Assembly (NCBI RefSeq): GCF_009866525.1
Contig: NZ_CM020866.1
Location: 374,260 to 438,259 of the forward strand
DNA length: 64,000 nucleotides
Origin: Spiroplasma poulsonii
Lineage (GTDB): Bacteria; Bacillota_I; Bacilli_A; Mycoplasmatales; Mycoplasmataceae
Reading direction: 5' to 3'
A program made the translations under genes and the position numbers. The notes beneath the pieces were generated by a model. The model saw only the letters and a program-made list of their open reading frames with translations, had not been told where the DNA came from and ran no database searches. Shown one piece after another: positions 23,234 through 36,109 of the stretch. Numbering within the stretch: position 1 is the stretch's first letter; each line of letters begins with the position of its first letter.

Positions 23234-23495
23234 TATGTCAAAACAAATACAGATTAAAAATTTAATTTATTGTAGTCTTCTTTTTAGTTTGGAAATTATT
23301 ATTTTAGCGTTAACTTATTTTTATAGTTTATTTCATTATCAATTAAATTGGTTAAGTTACTCATGATATTTTATTAGTTGATGGAGTGTTCAAACGGATT
23401 TATTAATTTTGTTATTTGCGTTAGGTGGTTTAATTTATTTTAGCAAGCAAAAATATTGTCATTTTGTGACAAACCATCTTTTTGTGTTATATATT

Positions 23496-24561
23496 AGACT
23501 TCTTGCGATACCATTTTTTATTAAAATATTATTATAAAATATAATTTATGAGGAAATAAAAATATGAACAATAATAAATTTAATACTCTTAATGATAGAA
23601 AATGGTTAAAATTAACAGTAATAAAAAAATCCACTTTTAATAAAATGTTAGATATTTTAAAAGTTGCTGAAATAGAAAAATTTAAAAAAGGTGGTAAAAC
23701 TAATAAATTATCATTAGAAAATAGATTATTGATGACTTTATTATATTGACGAGAATATCAGACTTATTTTCATCTTGGTAAAAGTTTTGATATTAGTGAG
23801 GCTAATTGTTATCGTAATATTAAGTGAATTGAAGATATTTTAATTAAAAACTCTGATTTTCAACAACTTGCTGGTAAAAAAGCACTAATAAATGATTATT
23901 TTAATGATAAAAATATTATTATTGATGCTACCGAAACTCCAATCCAACGCCCAAAAAAGACAAAAACAATCTTATTCTGGTAAAAAGAAAAAACATACGA
24001 TCAAAACACAAGTAATTATCGAACAAGAAACCAAAAAAATTATTGCAACAAGTTTTTCGCTCGGAAAAAAACATGATTATGCTTTATTTAAAGAATCAAA
24101 AATCCCAATTTTAAAAAATACCAAATTAATAGTTGATAGTGGTTATCAAGGAATACAAAAAAATCACAATAATGTTCTAATACCTACAAAGAAAACAAAG
24201 AAAAACCCTTTAAACAAAGAACAAAAGCAATATAATAGACTAGTTTCAAAAATGAGAATTATTATTGAAAATATTTTTGCTATTCTTAAAAAATTTAAAA
24301 TTATTACAGAAAAATATCGTAATCGAAGAAAAAGATTTGGTTTAAGATTTAATTTAATTGCCTCAATTTATAATTTACAATTATTATATTTAACATAAAA
24401 TATTTATTTAAAATTAAATAATTTAAATAATAAATTAATTTTTCGTTGTGGAAAAATATTAAATTTTTAAATAAAAAACATAATTAATTAAAATTATATT
24501 TTTCTATTAGTATCTTTTTTACAAATATTTGCAATTTTTTAACAAGTAATGCAAGAAGTCT
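23496..24561 (+). mobile_element. IS5-like element, copy 1
   Basis: Ends are AGACTTCTTGC and GCAAGAAGTCT (11-bp inverted repeats), with a direct ATT at 23493-23495 and 24562-24564. It encodes a two-frame DDE transposase. This copy has six A at the frame junction instead of seven and several substitutions near the start (RKWLKLTVIKK), so it is probably inactive. Confidence 0.9.
23564..24398 (+). pseudogene. IS5-like transposase, copy 1
   Basis: The first frame starts MNNNKFNTLNDRKW and ends soon after the D motif IIIDATETP. The second frame has LIVDSGYQG and RIIIENIFAILKKF, giving the DDE triad. With six A at the junction the second frame is +1 relative to the first, not the -1 seen in the seven-A copies. 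Confidence 0.8.
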
Positions 24562-25139
24562 ATTGTTTTTGCAGCATTGTTAACTTTTTTGTTTTTTACA
24601 ATCGGTAGTGTGATTGGTGCAATTACAAGACAAACTTTTACCGCAAGTTGGAATAATATTACAATTTATTGGATTAGTACTGTTGTTCAACATTGACTTT
24701 GTCCAATTATTTTTATTATTTATTTTTGTTTTAGGTTTGAAAAAAATAATTAATCATCGTGATTTTTATGCACGAAAGTTATACAAGTTTTATCTTCATC
24801 CCATTTTCTAAACAATTTTTATTGCTTTACGACAAATAGTATTATTGTTAACTCCGATTGATGAAAAGTTATGAAATTATAGTACTCCTGCCAAAAATTA
24901 TTATGTTCCATATTTTTTTCAAGATTTTCGAAAACCAGAATATTATATTTTATATTTAATTGTCTTAAGTTTAATTATTGCGTTATTAGTTTCAATTGTT
25001 GTTAATTTAAATAATTTGTTAGTTAATCGTCAAAAAATTAAAGAAAATCAAGAAAAGACAAATTAAAATAACATAAATTTTTATTTTACGGTAAAATTGG
25101 AGTACATAATAATTTATAGAAATAGAGGGATATGATATT

Positions 25140-26015
25140 ATGACACAACAGAATAATTTCTGAGCAGATGTTGAAAAAGGAATGATGAATTATTTAACAA
25201 AATATATTGATCTTTTTGAAGTAGATTATCAAAAGGATACTGCAGAAAAAAACCCAAAAATTGAAGCATTTTTAGCAGGAGCTAAATTTAAAACTAATTT
25301 TGAGGATTTATTTAATTTTGTTAAAACAGAAATTAAACCTTTATTTGATGATATTAGAACTGAATATTTAGAAGATAAAACACCCGAAGAAGTTGATCAA
25401 AAGAAAGTGACAACACTAATTGAAGTAAGTAAATTATTTAATGCAATTATTCCGTTACCTCGTTTTTTAAACGATTTTATGGCTAGTGCCAAAGAATCAA
25501 GTCCAGTTGATTTAAATAAACTTTTCGTAGATATGATGAAAGTAGAAATTACTGAATTAACAAAAATTTATGATGAAGAAATTAAGAGTTTAGATTCAGC
25601 CCTTGATAAATGTTTAGAAGATATTAATCAAGCAAGTGATGCGTTAGAAATTTGAAATTTAGTAAATCAATTAGGATTATTTTTACAACGCGATATTGTT
25701 TTAACTGAATTTTCAGTTGATCAAGAAGAAGAAAAATTAAAAACACAATTAGAAAATATTGATAAAATTGAGAAAGATTTTAATGAGGGAAAAATTAAGT
25801 TACCAGAATTTAACAAAGCAAAAATTGTTGAAGAAGTGGAAACTTATCATAAATTTGTTATTGGATTAACACCAGAAAAAAGATTAGAAATTGCTCAAAA
25901 AATAACAGACTATCGTAATAAAGTTGTTCCATTAGTACAAATTATTCAATGCTTACATGAGTTATTAATGAATATTTTGACTTCAACTAATATTATTAAT
26001 ACTGCAAAACAATAA
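25140..26015 (+). CDS. hypothetical soluble protein
   Basis: A 291-residue, acidic, helix-rich protein (MTQQNNFWADVEKGMMNYL...) with two TGA Trp codons and no signal peptide or membrane segment. I see no motif that names a family. AGAGGGATATG precedes the ATG. It is intact between a pseudogene and the arc operon, which suggests it is under selection. Confidence 0.8.
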
Positions 26016-26335
26016 GAAATTTATTGTTTTTTTATTTAAAAGAGTATAAGATTAGAGGTATAAGGATAAAAAAGTAAGGAATGGCATCTTTACTTCTGCA
26101 ATATGTAAAGTCATATTGTCAATAAATATATATTGTGCTAGGAGAATAACGAATACAAAAAAGTATATTTATTTAAATGATATTAAAATATTACAACTTG
26201 ATAAGCATCCTGTATATTTAAAAACAATTTGTTTTTTACTTTTTTTGCATATTTATCTTTAAAATTTTTTAATAAGATATTTTTATTAAAGTGTTTTATT
26301 AAAGATTAACGTAGAAAGAAATGAGGAAATGTAAC
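26016..26335. other. intergenic region before arcA, no gene seen
   Basis: An AT-rich stretch without a supported gene. It should hold the arc operon promoter, but I cannot pick one -35/-10 pair with confidence. Confidence 0.5.
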
Positions 26336-26548
26336 ATGGCAGAAAAATATGGTATTAATGTTTACTCAGAAATCGGTCAATTAAAAACCGTTTTATTACA
26401 CCGTCCTGGCGATGAATTAGCTAATTTATCACCAGATTTGCTAGAAAGGTTATTATTTGATGATACACCAGATTTAGCAGTTGCCCAAAAAGAACATGAT
26501 GCTTTTGCAAAAGTTTTTAAAGATTTAGGTGTAGAAGTTTTATATATT

Positions 26549-27614
26549 AGACTTCTTGCGATACCCTTTTTTATTAAAATATTATTATAAAATATAATTT
26601 ATGAGGACATAAAAATATGAACAATAATAAATTTAATACTCTTAATGATAGAGAATGGTTAAGATTAACAGGAATAAAAAAATCCACTTTTAATAAAATG
26701 TTAGATATTTTAAAAGTTGCTGAAATAGAAAAATTTAAAAAAGGTGGTAAAACTAATAAATTATCATTAGAAAATAGATTATTGATGACTTTATTATATT
26801 CACGAGAATATCAGACTTATTTTCATCTTGGTAAAAGTTTTGATATTAGTGAGGCTAATTGTTATCGTAATATTAAGTGAATTGAAGATATTTTAATTAA
26901 AAACTCTGATTTTCAACAACTTGCTGGTAAAAAAGCACTAATAAATGATTATTTTAATGATAAAACTATTATTATTGATGCTACCGAAACTCCAATCCAA
27001 CGCCCAAAAAAGACAAAAACAATCTTATTCTGGTAAAAAGAAAAAACACACGATCAAAACACAAGTAATTATCGAACAAGAAACCAAAAAAATTATTGCA
27101 ACAAGTTTTTCGCTCGGAAAAAAACATGATTATGCTTTATTTAAAGAATCAAAAATCCCAATTTTAAAAAATACCAAATTAATAGTTGATAGTGGTTATC
27201 AAGGAATACAAAAAAATCACAATAATGTTCTAATACCTACAAAGAAAACAAAGAAAAACCCTTTAAACAAAGAACAAAAGCAATATAATAGACTAGTTTC
27301 AAAAATGAGAATTATTATTGAAAATATTTTTGCTATTCTTAAAAAATTTAAAATTATTACAGAAAAATATCGTAATCGAAGAAAAAGATTTGGTTTAAGA
27401 TTTAATTTAATTGCCTCAATTTATAATTTACAATTATTATATTTAACATAAAATATTTATTTAAAATTAAATAATTTAAATAATAAATTAATTTTTCGTT
27501 GTGGAAAAATATTAAATTTTTAAATAAAAAACATAATTAATTAAAATTATATTTTTCTATTAGTATCTTTTTTACAAATATTTGCAATTTTTTAACAAGT
27601 AATGCAAGAAGTCT
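26549..27614 (+). mobile_element. IS5-like element, copy 2 (in arcA)
   Basis: Same ends as the other copies. ATT is duplicated at 26546-26548 and 27615-27617, and removing the IS plus one ATT restores the arcA frame (LYIEKLVAEV). The junction has six A, as in copy 1. Confidence 0.93.
26617..27451 (+). pseudogene. IS5-like transposase, copy 2
   Basis: Same two-frame DDE transposase. It differs by Ser instead of Trp in LLYSREYQ (TCA for TGA) and has the six-A junction, which breaks the -1 slip. Confidence 0.8.
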
Positions 27615-28643
27615 ATTGAAAAATTAGTCGCTGAAGTTTTAGAAACTGATCCAAAAATGCGGCAAACTTTATTAGAACAATTCTTAAAAGAATCCGGTGC
27701 AAAAGCAGAGTATATTAGTAAATTACGTACTTATTTAGACAAATTAGATAATCAAGCTCTTGTTAATAAAATGATTGTCGGAGTGACAAAATATGAATTA
27801 GGAGTTGAGATAACTGATGATTATCCATTAGCAGTTGACCCTCTACCAAATATCTTATTCCAACGTGATACATTTGCATCAATTGGGAATGGAGCAACAA
27901 TTCACAAAATGTTTACGATAACAAGAAATCGTGAAACATTATTTTCTGATGTTGTTTTAAGACATCACCCACGTTTTAAAGATAAAATTAATTACTGATA
28001 TAGTCGTGATGAAAAAGAAACTTTAGAAGGTGGAGACATTTTAGTTTTAAACAAAAAAACATTAATCATTGGTGCATCACAATGAACATCAATGGAAGCA
28101 ATTAAAAAAGTAGCAAAAAATTTAATTGAAAATAATTCAGTTAATTATGAAAAAGTAATTGCATTAGATTTAAAAACAAAAAATCGTGCTTTCATGCACT
28201 TAGATACTGTTTTTACAAATATTGATTATGATAAATTTATCGCTCATCCATTAATTTTTGAAGCAATGGGTGAATTTAAAATTTTTGAGATTACAAAAAA
28301 TGGGGTCACAGAAATTAAAGAAACAATTAAAGATTATTTATCAGCAGAAGTTGGAAAACCAGTGCACATTTTTAAGTGTGGTGGTGAAGACCCAATTTCG
28401 CAAGCAAGAGAACAATGAAATGATGGAACAAATGTAATTACAGTTCGTCCTGGCGAAGTAATTGCTTATTCACGTAACCATATTACGATTGAAGAATTAA
28501 AAGCGGCAGGAGTTAAAGTTCATGTCATTGCTTCATCTGAATTATCACGGGGACGTGGTGGACCTCGTTGTATGTCGATGCCAATTTGAAAAGAAGACAT
28601 TTAAAAAATTAATATTACATTTTAAAAGGAGAGAAAAAATAAT

Positions 28644-29648
28644 ATGGCTGTAAATTTAAAAGGAAGAAGTTTTTTAACTTTATTAGATTTCACACAAAGA
28701 GAAATCTATTATTTATTAGATTTAGCAAAACAATTAAAAGATGCAAAATATGCTGGAACAGAACAAAAACCATTAGCTGGTAAATCTGTTGCATTGTTAT
28801 TTGCAAAGGATTCAACACGAACAAGATGTGCGTTTGAAGTAGGAGCATTTGATTTAGGAATGCACCCTGTTTATTTAGGACCAAGTGGTAGTCAAATGGG
28901 GAAAAAAGAATCAATTGAAGATACAGCAAAAGTATTAGGAAGAATGTTTGATGGAATTCAATTCCGTGGTTTCAAACAAACCGATGTTGAAGCTTTAGCA
29001 AAATTTTCAGGAGTACCAGTTTGAAATGGTTTAACTGACGAATTTCACCCAACACAAATGTTAGCGGACATTTTAACATTACAAGAAGAAAAAGGTCGTC
29101 GTAACATGAAAGGGTTAAAATTTGTTTACTTTGGAGATTCACGTTTTAATATGGCAAATAGTTATATGGTTGTTAGTGCTAAATTAGGAATGCATTTTGT
29201 TGCTTGTGCACCAAAAGATTTATGACCAGACAAAGAATTATTAAAAAAAGTAGAAGCTATTGCTAAAGAACATGGTGGATCAATTACTTTAACGAAAGAT
29301 CATAAAACAGCAGCAAAAGATGCTGATGCTATTGCAACTGATGTATGAGTATCAATGGGAGAAGACCCATCAGTGTGAGGACAAAGAATTAAATATTTAA
29401 CACCATACCAAGTAACAATGGAAAAAATGAAACAAGCAAAAGAAGATGTTATTTTCTTACATTGTTTACCAAGTTTCCACGATGCTGAAACTGATACTGC
29501 CCAACAAGTAATTAAACAATTTGGCGGAACTGGTGAATTAGAAGTTACTGATGAAGTATTTCAATCAAAATATTCACGTGTTTTTGAAGAAGCAGAAAAT
29601 CGTTTACATATTATTAAAGCAGTAATGCTAGCAACAATTCGTGATTAG
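28644..29648 (+). CDS. arcB: ornithine carbamoyltransferase (catabolic)
   Basis: A 334-residue enzyme with the carbamoyl-phosphate loop [13 protein letters not shown] near residue 54 and the HCLPSFHD ornithine/catalytic motif. The second substrate motif is FHPTQ instead of the common WHPTQ, and GDSRFN replaces GD-RNN. It splits citrulline to ornithine and carbamoyl phosphate. It lies between a dead arcA and the transporter, and looks intact. Confidence 0.92.
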
Positions 29649-29686
29649 AATTTGTTGAAAAATAGAATTCAGAAAGGGTTGCAGAA

Positions 29687-31177
29687 ATGGATGTAAAAAA
29701 TAAAAAGAAGTTTAAGTTTAAATTACCAACGGCATTCACAATTTTATTAGTACTTACATTGTTTATTATTATTATTTCTTGAATTCCAGGAACAACAGGG
29801 GCTTGAACTGATGCGGATAAAAAGACGTATGCGGGGGGACCAGCTGGGATTTTTGACTTATTTTTAGCGCCAATGAATGGTTTTAAAGATAAAGTTGATG
29901 TTATTATCTTTATCTTAGTGCTAGGAGGATTTTTAGGAATCGTTATTGAATCAAAAGCACTAGATGCCGGAATTGGGCGGTTAGTAGCAAAAATGAAAGG
30001 TCGCGAAATTTGAATTATTCCAATTGTAATGTTCTTATTTTCAGTTGGAGGAACAACTTACGGAATGGGAGAAGAAACAATTGCGTTATATCCTGTTATT
30101 ATTCCGGTCTTATTAGCTGCTGGATTTGATGTCTTGACAGCTGTTATGACGATTTTATTGGGAGCTGGAATTGGATGTATCGGGTCAACTTTAAACCCTT
30201 TTGTAGTTCAAATTGCAGTTTCTAATGCTGGTGTTCCTGAATTAACATCATCAACAGGAATTGTTTGAAGAGTAGTAACATGATTATTATTAACAGCAGG
30301 AGGAATTTCTTTTGTTGTTTGATATGCGTTACGTGTTCGTCGTACGCCAGGGAAATCACCATTATTTGATAAAAAAGATTTTTATGAAGCAGAATTTGCA
30401 ATTGCGGCTGATTTACCTGAATATACTAAAAAACGAAAAGCAATTATGGTTATTTTTATGATTGCTTTTGCTTTAATGATTTTTGCCTTAATTGGGTGAG
30501 ATAAGTTTGGAATACCGGTCTTTGTTGATTTTACTGAGTTAGTTAGCAAACATGCTCCGTATATTGCGCATTTCTTTGCGCCATTAGGACAATGATATTT
30601 TATGGAAATTTCAGCGTTATTCTTTATTTCATCACTTATTATTGCATTAATTAACTGAAAGGGAGAAGAAAACTATGTTAATAGTTTTATCCGTGGATCA
30701 GCTGATATTTTATCAGTGTGTTTAATTATTGCGTTTGCAGCTGGAATTGGTTTCATTATGACAAATACTGGAATGCAAACTAAATTAGTTAGTGGATTAT
30801 CTTCACCAATGTCATCGTTAGGAAAAACTGGTTTTATTATGGTGGCGTTCTTCTTCTTCTTAATTATTTCCTTTGTAATTCCATCAAGTTCAGGATTTGC
30901 AACAGCGGTCTTTCCGATTTTAGGACCAGTTGCAAACGGAGTTTCTGCTGGATTAGCATCAGGAACAATTACTGCCTTTTCATTTGCAAATGGAATTATT
31001 AACTTAGTTTCACCAACTAGTGCAATTTTAATGGCAGCATTATCAATTTCAAAAGTTCCATATGACAGCTTTATTAAAGCATCATGGCCATTACTTGTTG
31101 GAATTACTATTGGGTCAATTGTCTTGTTGGCAGTTGGTACTTTATTACCAATTTCAAATACTGGGACTTGATTCTAA
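29687..31177 (+). CDS. YfcC/ArcD-like membrane transporter (arginine/ornithine exchange likely)
   Basis: A 496-residue protein with about 12 membrane segments and many TGA Trp codons. It contains GGTTYGMGEETIALYPVIIP and IPSSSGFATAVFPILGP, typical of the YfcC family used as arginine-ornithine antiporters in arc operons. The role is inferred from its place between arcB and arcC. The frame is intact. Confidence 0.85.
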
Positions 31178-31201
31178 GACTAAGAAAGGATATGTAAATT
31201 T

Positions 31202-32134
31202 ATGGCAAGAATAGTTGTTGCGTTAGGGGGAAACGCTTTAGGAAATTCCCCCACTGAACAACAAGAAATTGTAAAAGATACGGCAAAAGCAATGGTTGAT
31301 ATTATCGAAAACGGTGATGAATTAATTATTGCGCATGGGAATGGACCACAAGTTGGAGTGATTAACAATGCTTTTGATGAAGCATCACATGTTAATAATA
31401 AAATCCCAATGATGCCATTTCCAGAATGTGGGGCAATGTCACAAGCTTATATTGGATATCATTTGCAAAATGCAATTTTAAATGAACTAAATAAACGAAA
31501 AATTAATAAAAGTGTTGTGACGATTGTAACTCAAGTTGAAGTTGATCAAAAAGATCAGGCTTTTAATAATCCAACAAAACCAATTGGGGCTTTTTATGCA
31601 GAAGCGGAAGCAAAAGCATTAGCTGCCAAAAATGGTTTTAGCGTTAAAGAAGATGCCGGGCGAGGATGACGACGCGTAATTGCTTCACCACAACCCGTTG
31701 ACATCGTTGAAAAACATATTATTTAGGACTTAATCAACAAGGGGCATATTGTTATTACTGTTGGTGGTGGGGGAATTCCCGTTGTGAAAACTGCCAGTGG
31801 TTATCAAGGTGTTCCTGCTGTAATTGACAAAGATTTTGCTAGTGCAAAATTAGCAGAATTAATCAAAGCTGATAAATTAATGGTTTTAACAGCAGTTGCA
31901 AAAGTTGCAATTAATTATGGGAAACCTAATCAAGAAACTTTAGATGTTTTAACATTAGCTTATGCTAATAAATATATTGCTGAGAATCAATTTGTGCCAG
32001 GTAGTATGTTGCCAAAAGTTCAAGCAGCAATAAAATTTGCTAATTTAGGTGATCAAAAATTTGCTATTATTGCTGAATTAGCGCAAGCAAAAGCAGCATT
32101 AGCTGGTAAAGCTGGAACAGCAATTAAAAAATAA
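31202..32134 (+). pseudogene. arcC: carbamate kinase with premature stop
   Basis: Begins [16 protein letters not shown], has [10 protein letters not shown], and after the stop VGGGGIPVV and KADKLMVLTAV, all of carbamate kinase. TAG at 31724-31726 stops the frame after 174 codons (VEKHII stop DLINKGHIVIT). The downstream half keeps the frame to 32134. Translation would lose the second lobe, so the ATP-making step of the pathway is broken. Confidence 0.9.
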
Positions 32135-32143
32135 TTGATTTAT

Positions 32144-32174
32144 AAAAAAGTATTTTAATAAAATACTTTTTTTA
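32144..32174 (+). terminator. terminator of arc operon
   Basis: AAAAAAGTATTTT pairs with AAAATACTTTTTT across a 3-base loop and is followed by more T. Confidence 0.85.
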
Positions 32175-32421
32175 TTTTTTATCTTTAATTACCTTAATGA
32201 AGACGTCCTGACTATTCAGACGATCTATTAACAGCTGATAAAATAATAAAATTATTGTTCGGGGGTAAAAAAGAAGGGAAGGAATTTAAGACATAATGAA
32301 ACAATGAAAATTAAAACCATTAAAAACATTGTGCAAAATCCATTCAACTGTCTTGAAATTAAACTAGTTATTTTGTATAATTTTAAGTTCCAAGATCGAA
32401 AATGTTATTTCATTGCTTTTA

Positions 32422-32430
32422 TGTTATAAT
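32422..32430 (+). promoter_or_regulatory. extended -10 promoter
   Basis: TGTTATAAT (TG-n-TATAAT) lies about 37 bases before the start at 32468. No clear -35. The region 32175-32421 holds no supported gene. Confidence 0.5.
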
Positions 32431-32467
32431 TAATATAAGTGATTAAATTGCGAATAGGGTGAATAAT

Positions 32468-34018
32468 ATGGGTGAAAACATAAAAAAGGGTCATAGTAAG
32501 GGTTGTCATAATAATTGTCGGATTCATTATAATCCTGATTTTTTTAGTTATTATCAATATCCATATCCACCGTTTTATCCATATCCTACTCCCCCATCAG
32601 GAGTGCAGTATACCCTACCACAAAATTTATATCCCCCATTGTTATCGCAGTATAATTATTCGCCAGTAATTCAACAACCAACACCATTACAACAACAATC
32701 TCCCGCAATGGTAAATCCAACGCCACCGTATCAAAATATTAATCAAACGGTGAATCCTTCTTCATTGCCAAATTTAGGGCCTGAGAATGATATGCGAAAT
32801 ATGTCATCATATCATAATCGGTATGATTATCGTAATCAACAATATTTGGATGATCCTTATTCACCGTATTATAATTCTCGCCCATTCGCGAAAGAAAGTA
32901 ATTATAATGATTTTCGTCGTCCTGTCGGTCCGCTTAGTGCTGAAGATGAATATAATTGAGCAATTCATATTTCTAAAATTTTAGATGAGTTTATTAGCCG
33001 CGATCGTAATCAGCCAAAAACAAGTGGTGGTGAATACAAAGAATTTAAAAATACGTTAGATACTTCACTTCGTCATTTAAAAGAAGCTGAATCTTTAAAT
33101 AAAACTTTAATTGAAGCTTGAGAAAAAAGAAATGAAAAACAAGAGTCACGGTCAACTGTAACTAGTTCAGAAACAATTATTTTACCAGAATTACCATTAA
33201 CAACTGAACAAGAAGAAGTAATCCAAAATGAACCACCAACAATTTTAAATGCGGAGAATCGCTCAGAAGTAAAAGATGTCATTGAACCTGCAGGAAAGGC
33301 AAAAATTGATTCACTATCTGAAAATAATGTTTTTAATTTATTTAATTTTGATGATGATTTTGATAGTCACTTTGATGACGAACAGGATGACGAACACAGT
33401 TTCTTCTTCGATACTGCTGAATTCAATGACCCCACTCCCCCAATTGTTAATAAAGCAGAACATGATGATAATTTTGACAATAATTTTACAGAAAATTTAC
33501 ATGATTTTTTTGATACAAATGCTCCAGTAATTGATTTAGATCCAACGAAAGTTGAACCAATGATAGATGATGAAACAGAAGAAAGTTTTAAAAATAGTTT
33601 TGTAAAAGGAGTGGTTGATACATCACCCGGATTGGGAACATATAAAAATTACACCATTAAGACATTAATGGGAAAAATTCAAGCACAAGAAATTTATGAT
33701 AAAATCTTTGATGAATTTGGTCATAGCAAGATGGATCAGTTTGAAGTTATGAATGAATTTGGGCTTACGCAAAAACAATATGATAAGTTAATTGATAATT
33801 TTTATCAAGTAAAGAAAAATTGGAATAAGAAAATCGATGAAAAACAAATTGGGGTTGTAATTCGCTCAAGATTTAATGTCAAAGCCTTTTGAATTAGTAT
33901 GACTATTATTGGAATAATTTTGTTACTAGTTGGGGTTATTGTTATTCTTTATTTTACAGTTCCAAGTGTTGCAAATACGATTGATATGATTATTAATAAG
34001 ATTCAAAATCTATTTTAG
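32468..34018 (+). CDS. Pro/Tyr/Gln-rich protein with C-terminal membrane anchor
   Basis: A 516-residue protein. Residues 20-110 are rich in Pro, Tyr and Gln (YPYPPFYPYPTPPSG). The middle is charged and acidic (DDDFDSHFDDEQDDEHSFFF). A conserved-looking helical part (AQEIYDKIFDEFGHSKMDQF) precedes one membrane segment near residues 478-502. ATG 32468 has AGGGTG upstream. It resembles in style the Pro-rich protein at 62062. Spiroplasma cytoskeleton or adhesion roles are possible but unproved. Confidence 0.75.
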
Positions 34019-34105
34019 TTTGAAAAAATAAATTTAAATAGTTTTTTTGAAATATTATGTATAATAATTATTGTAATGTATTATCCAATTTAAAGGAGAG
34101 AAAAA

Positions 34106-36109
34106 ATGGCGAATACGCTGGTAATAATGGAATCCCCCACAAAAACAAAAGCAGTTGAAAAATATCTTGGTGATGGTTATTTAGTATTATCTTCAGAAGG
34201 ACATATTCGAAACTTATCAACAAAGGGTGAGTATGGTCTGGGTGTTGATATTGAAACTTTTGAACCAACTTACAAGATGGAACGTGGTAAAAAAGAACTG
34301 GTAAAAAAATTAAAACAAGAAGCTAAAGCTGCAAATTTAGTTATTCTTGCAACGGACCCCGACCGTGAAGGAGAAGCGATTGCATATCACTTGAATGAAG
34401 TTTTAAATTGTAATGACAAATCGCGTCGTGTTCGTTTTAATGAAATTACAAAAGAAGCCGTTTTAGAAGCGTTTCATCATCAAACTGATATTGATATGAA
34501 CTTGGTAAAATCACAAGAAGCACGCCGAATTCTTGACCGTTTTATTGGGTTTCGATTAAGTAAATTGTTACAAAAAAAGATTAAGTCAAAATCAGCTGGA
34601 CGAGTACAATCTGTTGCGTTAAAATTAGTTGTTGAACGAGAAAAAGAATGACAAGTTTTTGTTCCCGAAGAATATTGAACTGTTGAAGGATTATATAAAA
34701 AAGCAGTTGTTAAATTAACAAAATTTAAAGATGAAAAGATTGAATTAAAAAATGAAACTGATGTTTTAAAAATTAAAAAGGCATTAAAAAAAGATTTTGT
34801 TGTTGTTCAAGTTAAGGAAATAGAAAAACACCGAAAATCACCTAATCCACACACAACATCAACAATGTTACAAGAAGCAAGTAGTAAGTTTGGGTTTGCT
34901 TCAAATAAAACTTCTTTAATTGCGCAACAACTATACGAAGGAATTAAAGTAAAAGATGATATTACGGGGTTTATTAGTTATCCTCGAACAGACTCTATTC
35001 GGTTAAGTGATAAATTTATTCAAGATGCATTTGATTATATTACGATTCAGTATGGGCAAAAATATTTGGGTGAAGTTAAAACTCCTGCTAAAAATAAAAA
35101 AAATGTGCAAGATGCCCATGAAGCAATTCGACCAACTGATTTAATGATGACACCTGATGCAGCAAAAGAATATTTGAGTCGTGATCAATTACGTTTATAT
35201 AAAATTATTTATAATCGTGCTCTTGCTAGTTTAATGGCTAGTGCTAAATTATTAAGTAAAGCAATTATTTTAGATAATAATAATTATGAATTTCGAATGA
35301 CGGGAAGTACGATTCAGTTTGATGGTTTTTTAAAATGTTCCGCATTAGATGATGATGAAGAAATTGCAAAATTACCAGCCTTGAAACCAAACCAAATTAT
35401 TAATTTAAATGAATTATTTGGAATTCAGCACTTTACAAAACCACCAAGTCGTTATTCTGAAGCAAAATTAATTAAAACACTAGAAGAAATTGGTGTCGGT
35501 CGACCATCAACTTATGCCCCAATTATGCGTACTTTAAAAGAGCGTGGGTATATTATTGTCGAAAATAAAGCTATTAAAGCAACAGAAAAAGGAATTTTAA
35601 CAAGTGATAAGTTGCAAGAATATTTTAATGATATTATTAATGAAACATATACTTCAACCATTGAGGAAAGTTTAGATGTGATTGCCCATGGTGAAGCAGA
35701 CCCTAAACCATTATTAAAAGAATTTTGAGAACGCTTTGAACCACGAATTGAAGCAGCAATGGAATTAATGGAAGAGATTCCGGTTGAAAAAGCGGGAATT
35801 GATTGTCCAGAGTGTGGTCGTGATTTGGTATATCGTTATGGAAAATATGGAAAATTTATTGCTTGTTCTGGTTTTCCAAAATGTCGCTATATTCACCAAA
35901 CTGGTCCTAAATTTGGGCTATGCCCAGAGTGTGGTGTTGGTGAAATTATTTTAAAATTTAATAAACGTTTTCAACACTTTAAAGCTTGTACTAATTATCC
36001 AAATTGTCATTATACTGATTCTTATAAAGAAGAAAAACCTGAGCAAGAAGGAAATAATGAGGATAATAATGAAAATAACGGATTATATCGCCGTAATTTA
36101 TTAAAATAA
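34106..36109 (+). CDS. topA: DNA topoisomerase I
   Basis: A 667-residue type IA enzyme. The TOPRIM domain starts LVIMESPTKTKAVEKYL and has ATDPDREGEAIAYHL. The active-site Tyr is in FISYPRTDS. VGRPSTYAPIM follows, then two C-terminal zinc fingers with CPECGRD and CPECGVG pairs. It relaxes negative supercoils. AAAGGAGAG precedes the ATG. Confidence 0.96.

Larger units (their letters stand above)
23235..25066 (+). pseudogene. multi-pass membrane protein (Pr6Pr-like?), cut by IS copy 1
   Basis: The first part (MSKQIQIKNLIYCSLLFSLE...) runs to TTATATATT at 23495, where IS copy 1 is inserted. Removing the IS and one ATT repeat rejoins the frame as HLFVLYIVFAALLTF. After the IS there is a frameshift near 24735 and a TAA at 24809-24811, then more membrane-protein sequence to 25066. 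Segments such as SVQTDLLILLFALGG and STVVQHWLCPII suggest the Pr6Pr family, with low certainty. It is clearly inactive. Confidence 0.7.
26336..28604 (+). pseudogene. arcA: arginine deiminase, interrupted by IS copy 2
   Basis: The first 71 codons ([20 protein letters not shown] ... DLGVEVLYI) are cut by IS copy 2. The rest resumes EKLVAEVLETD and runs to [19 protein letters not shown]. Catalytic Glu/Asp (LEGGDILVL), His/Asp (MHLDTVF) and Cys (GGPRCM) are present. The motif after the EGGD strand is SERT in the family but SQWT here: TGA (Trp) at 28083-28085 replaces the Arg that binds the substrate carboxylate (R243 in Pseudomonas ArcA numbering, by family knowledge). So the gene is damaged in two ways. 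It would convert Arg to citrulline. Confidence 0.9.

Noticed and set aside
32278-32370. Short ORF (about 23 codons) after GGGAAGGA upstream of the Pro/Tyr-rich gene
   Set aside because: Too short and without any conserved feature; the region is better read as leader DNA.
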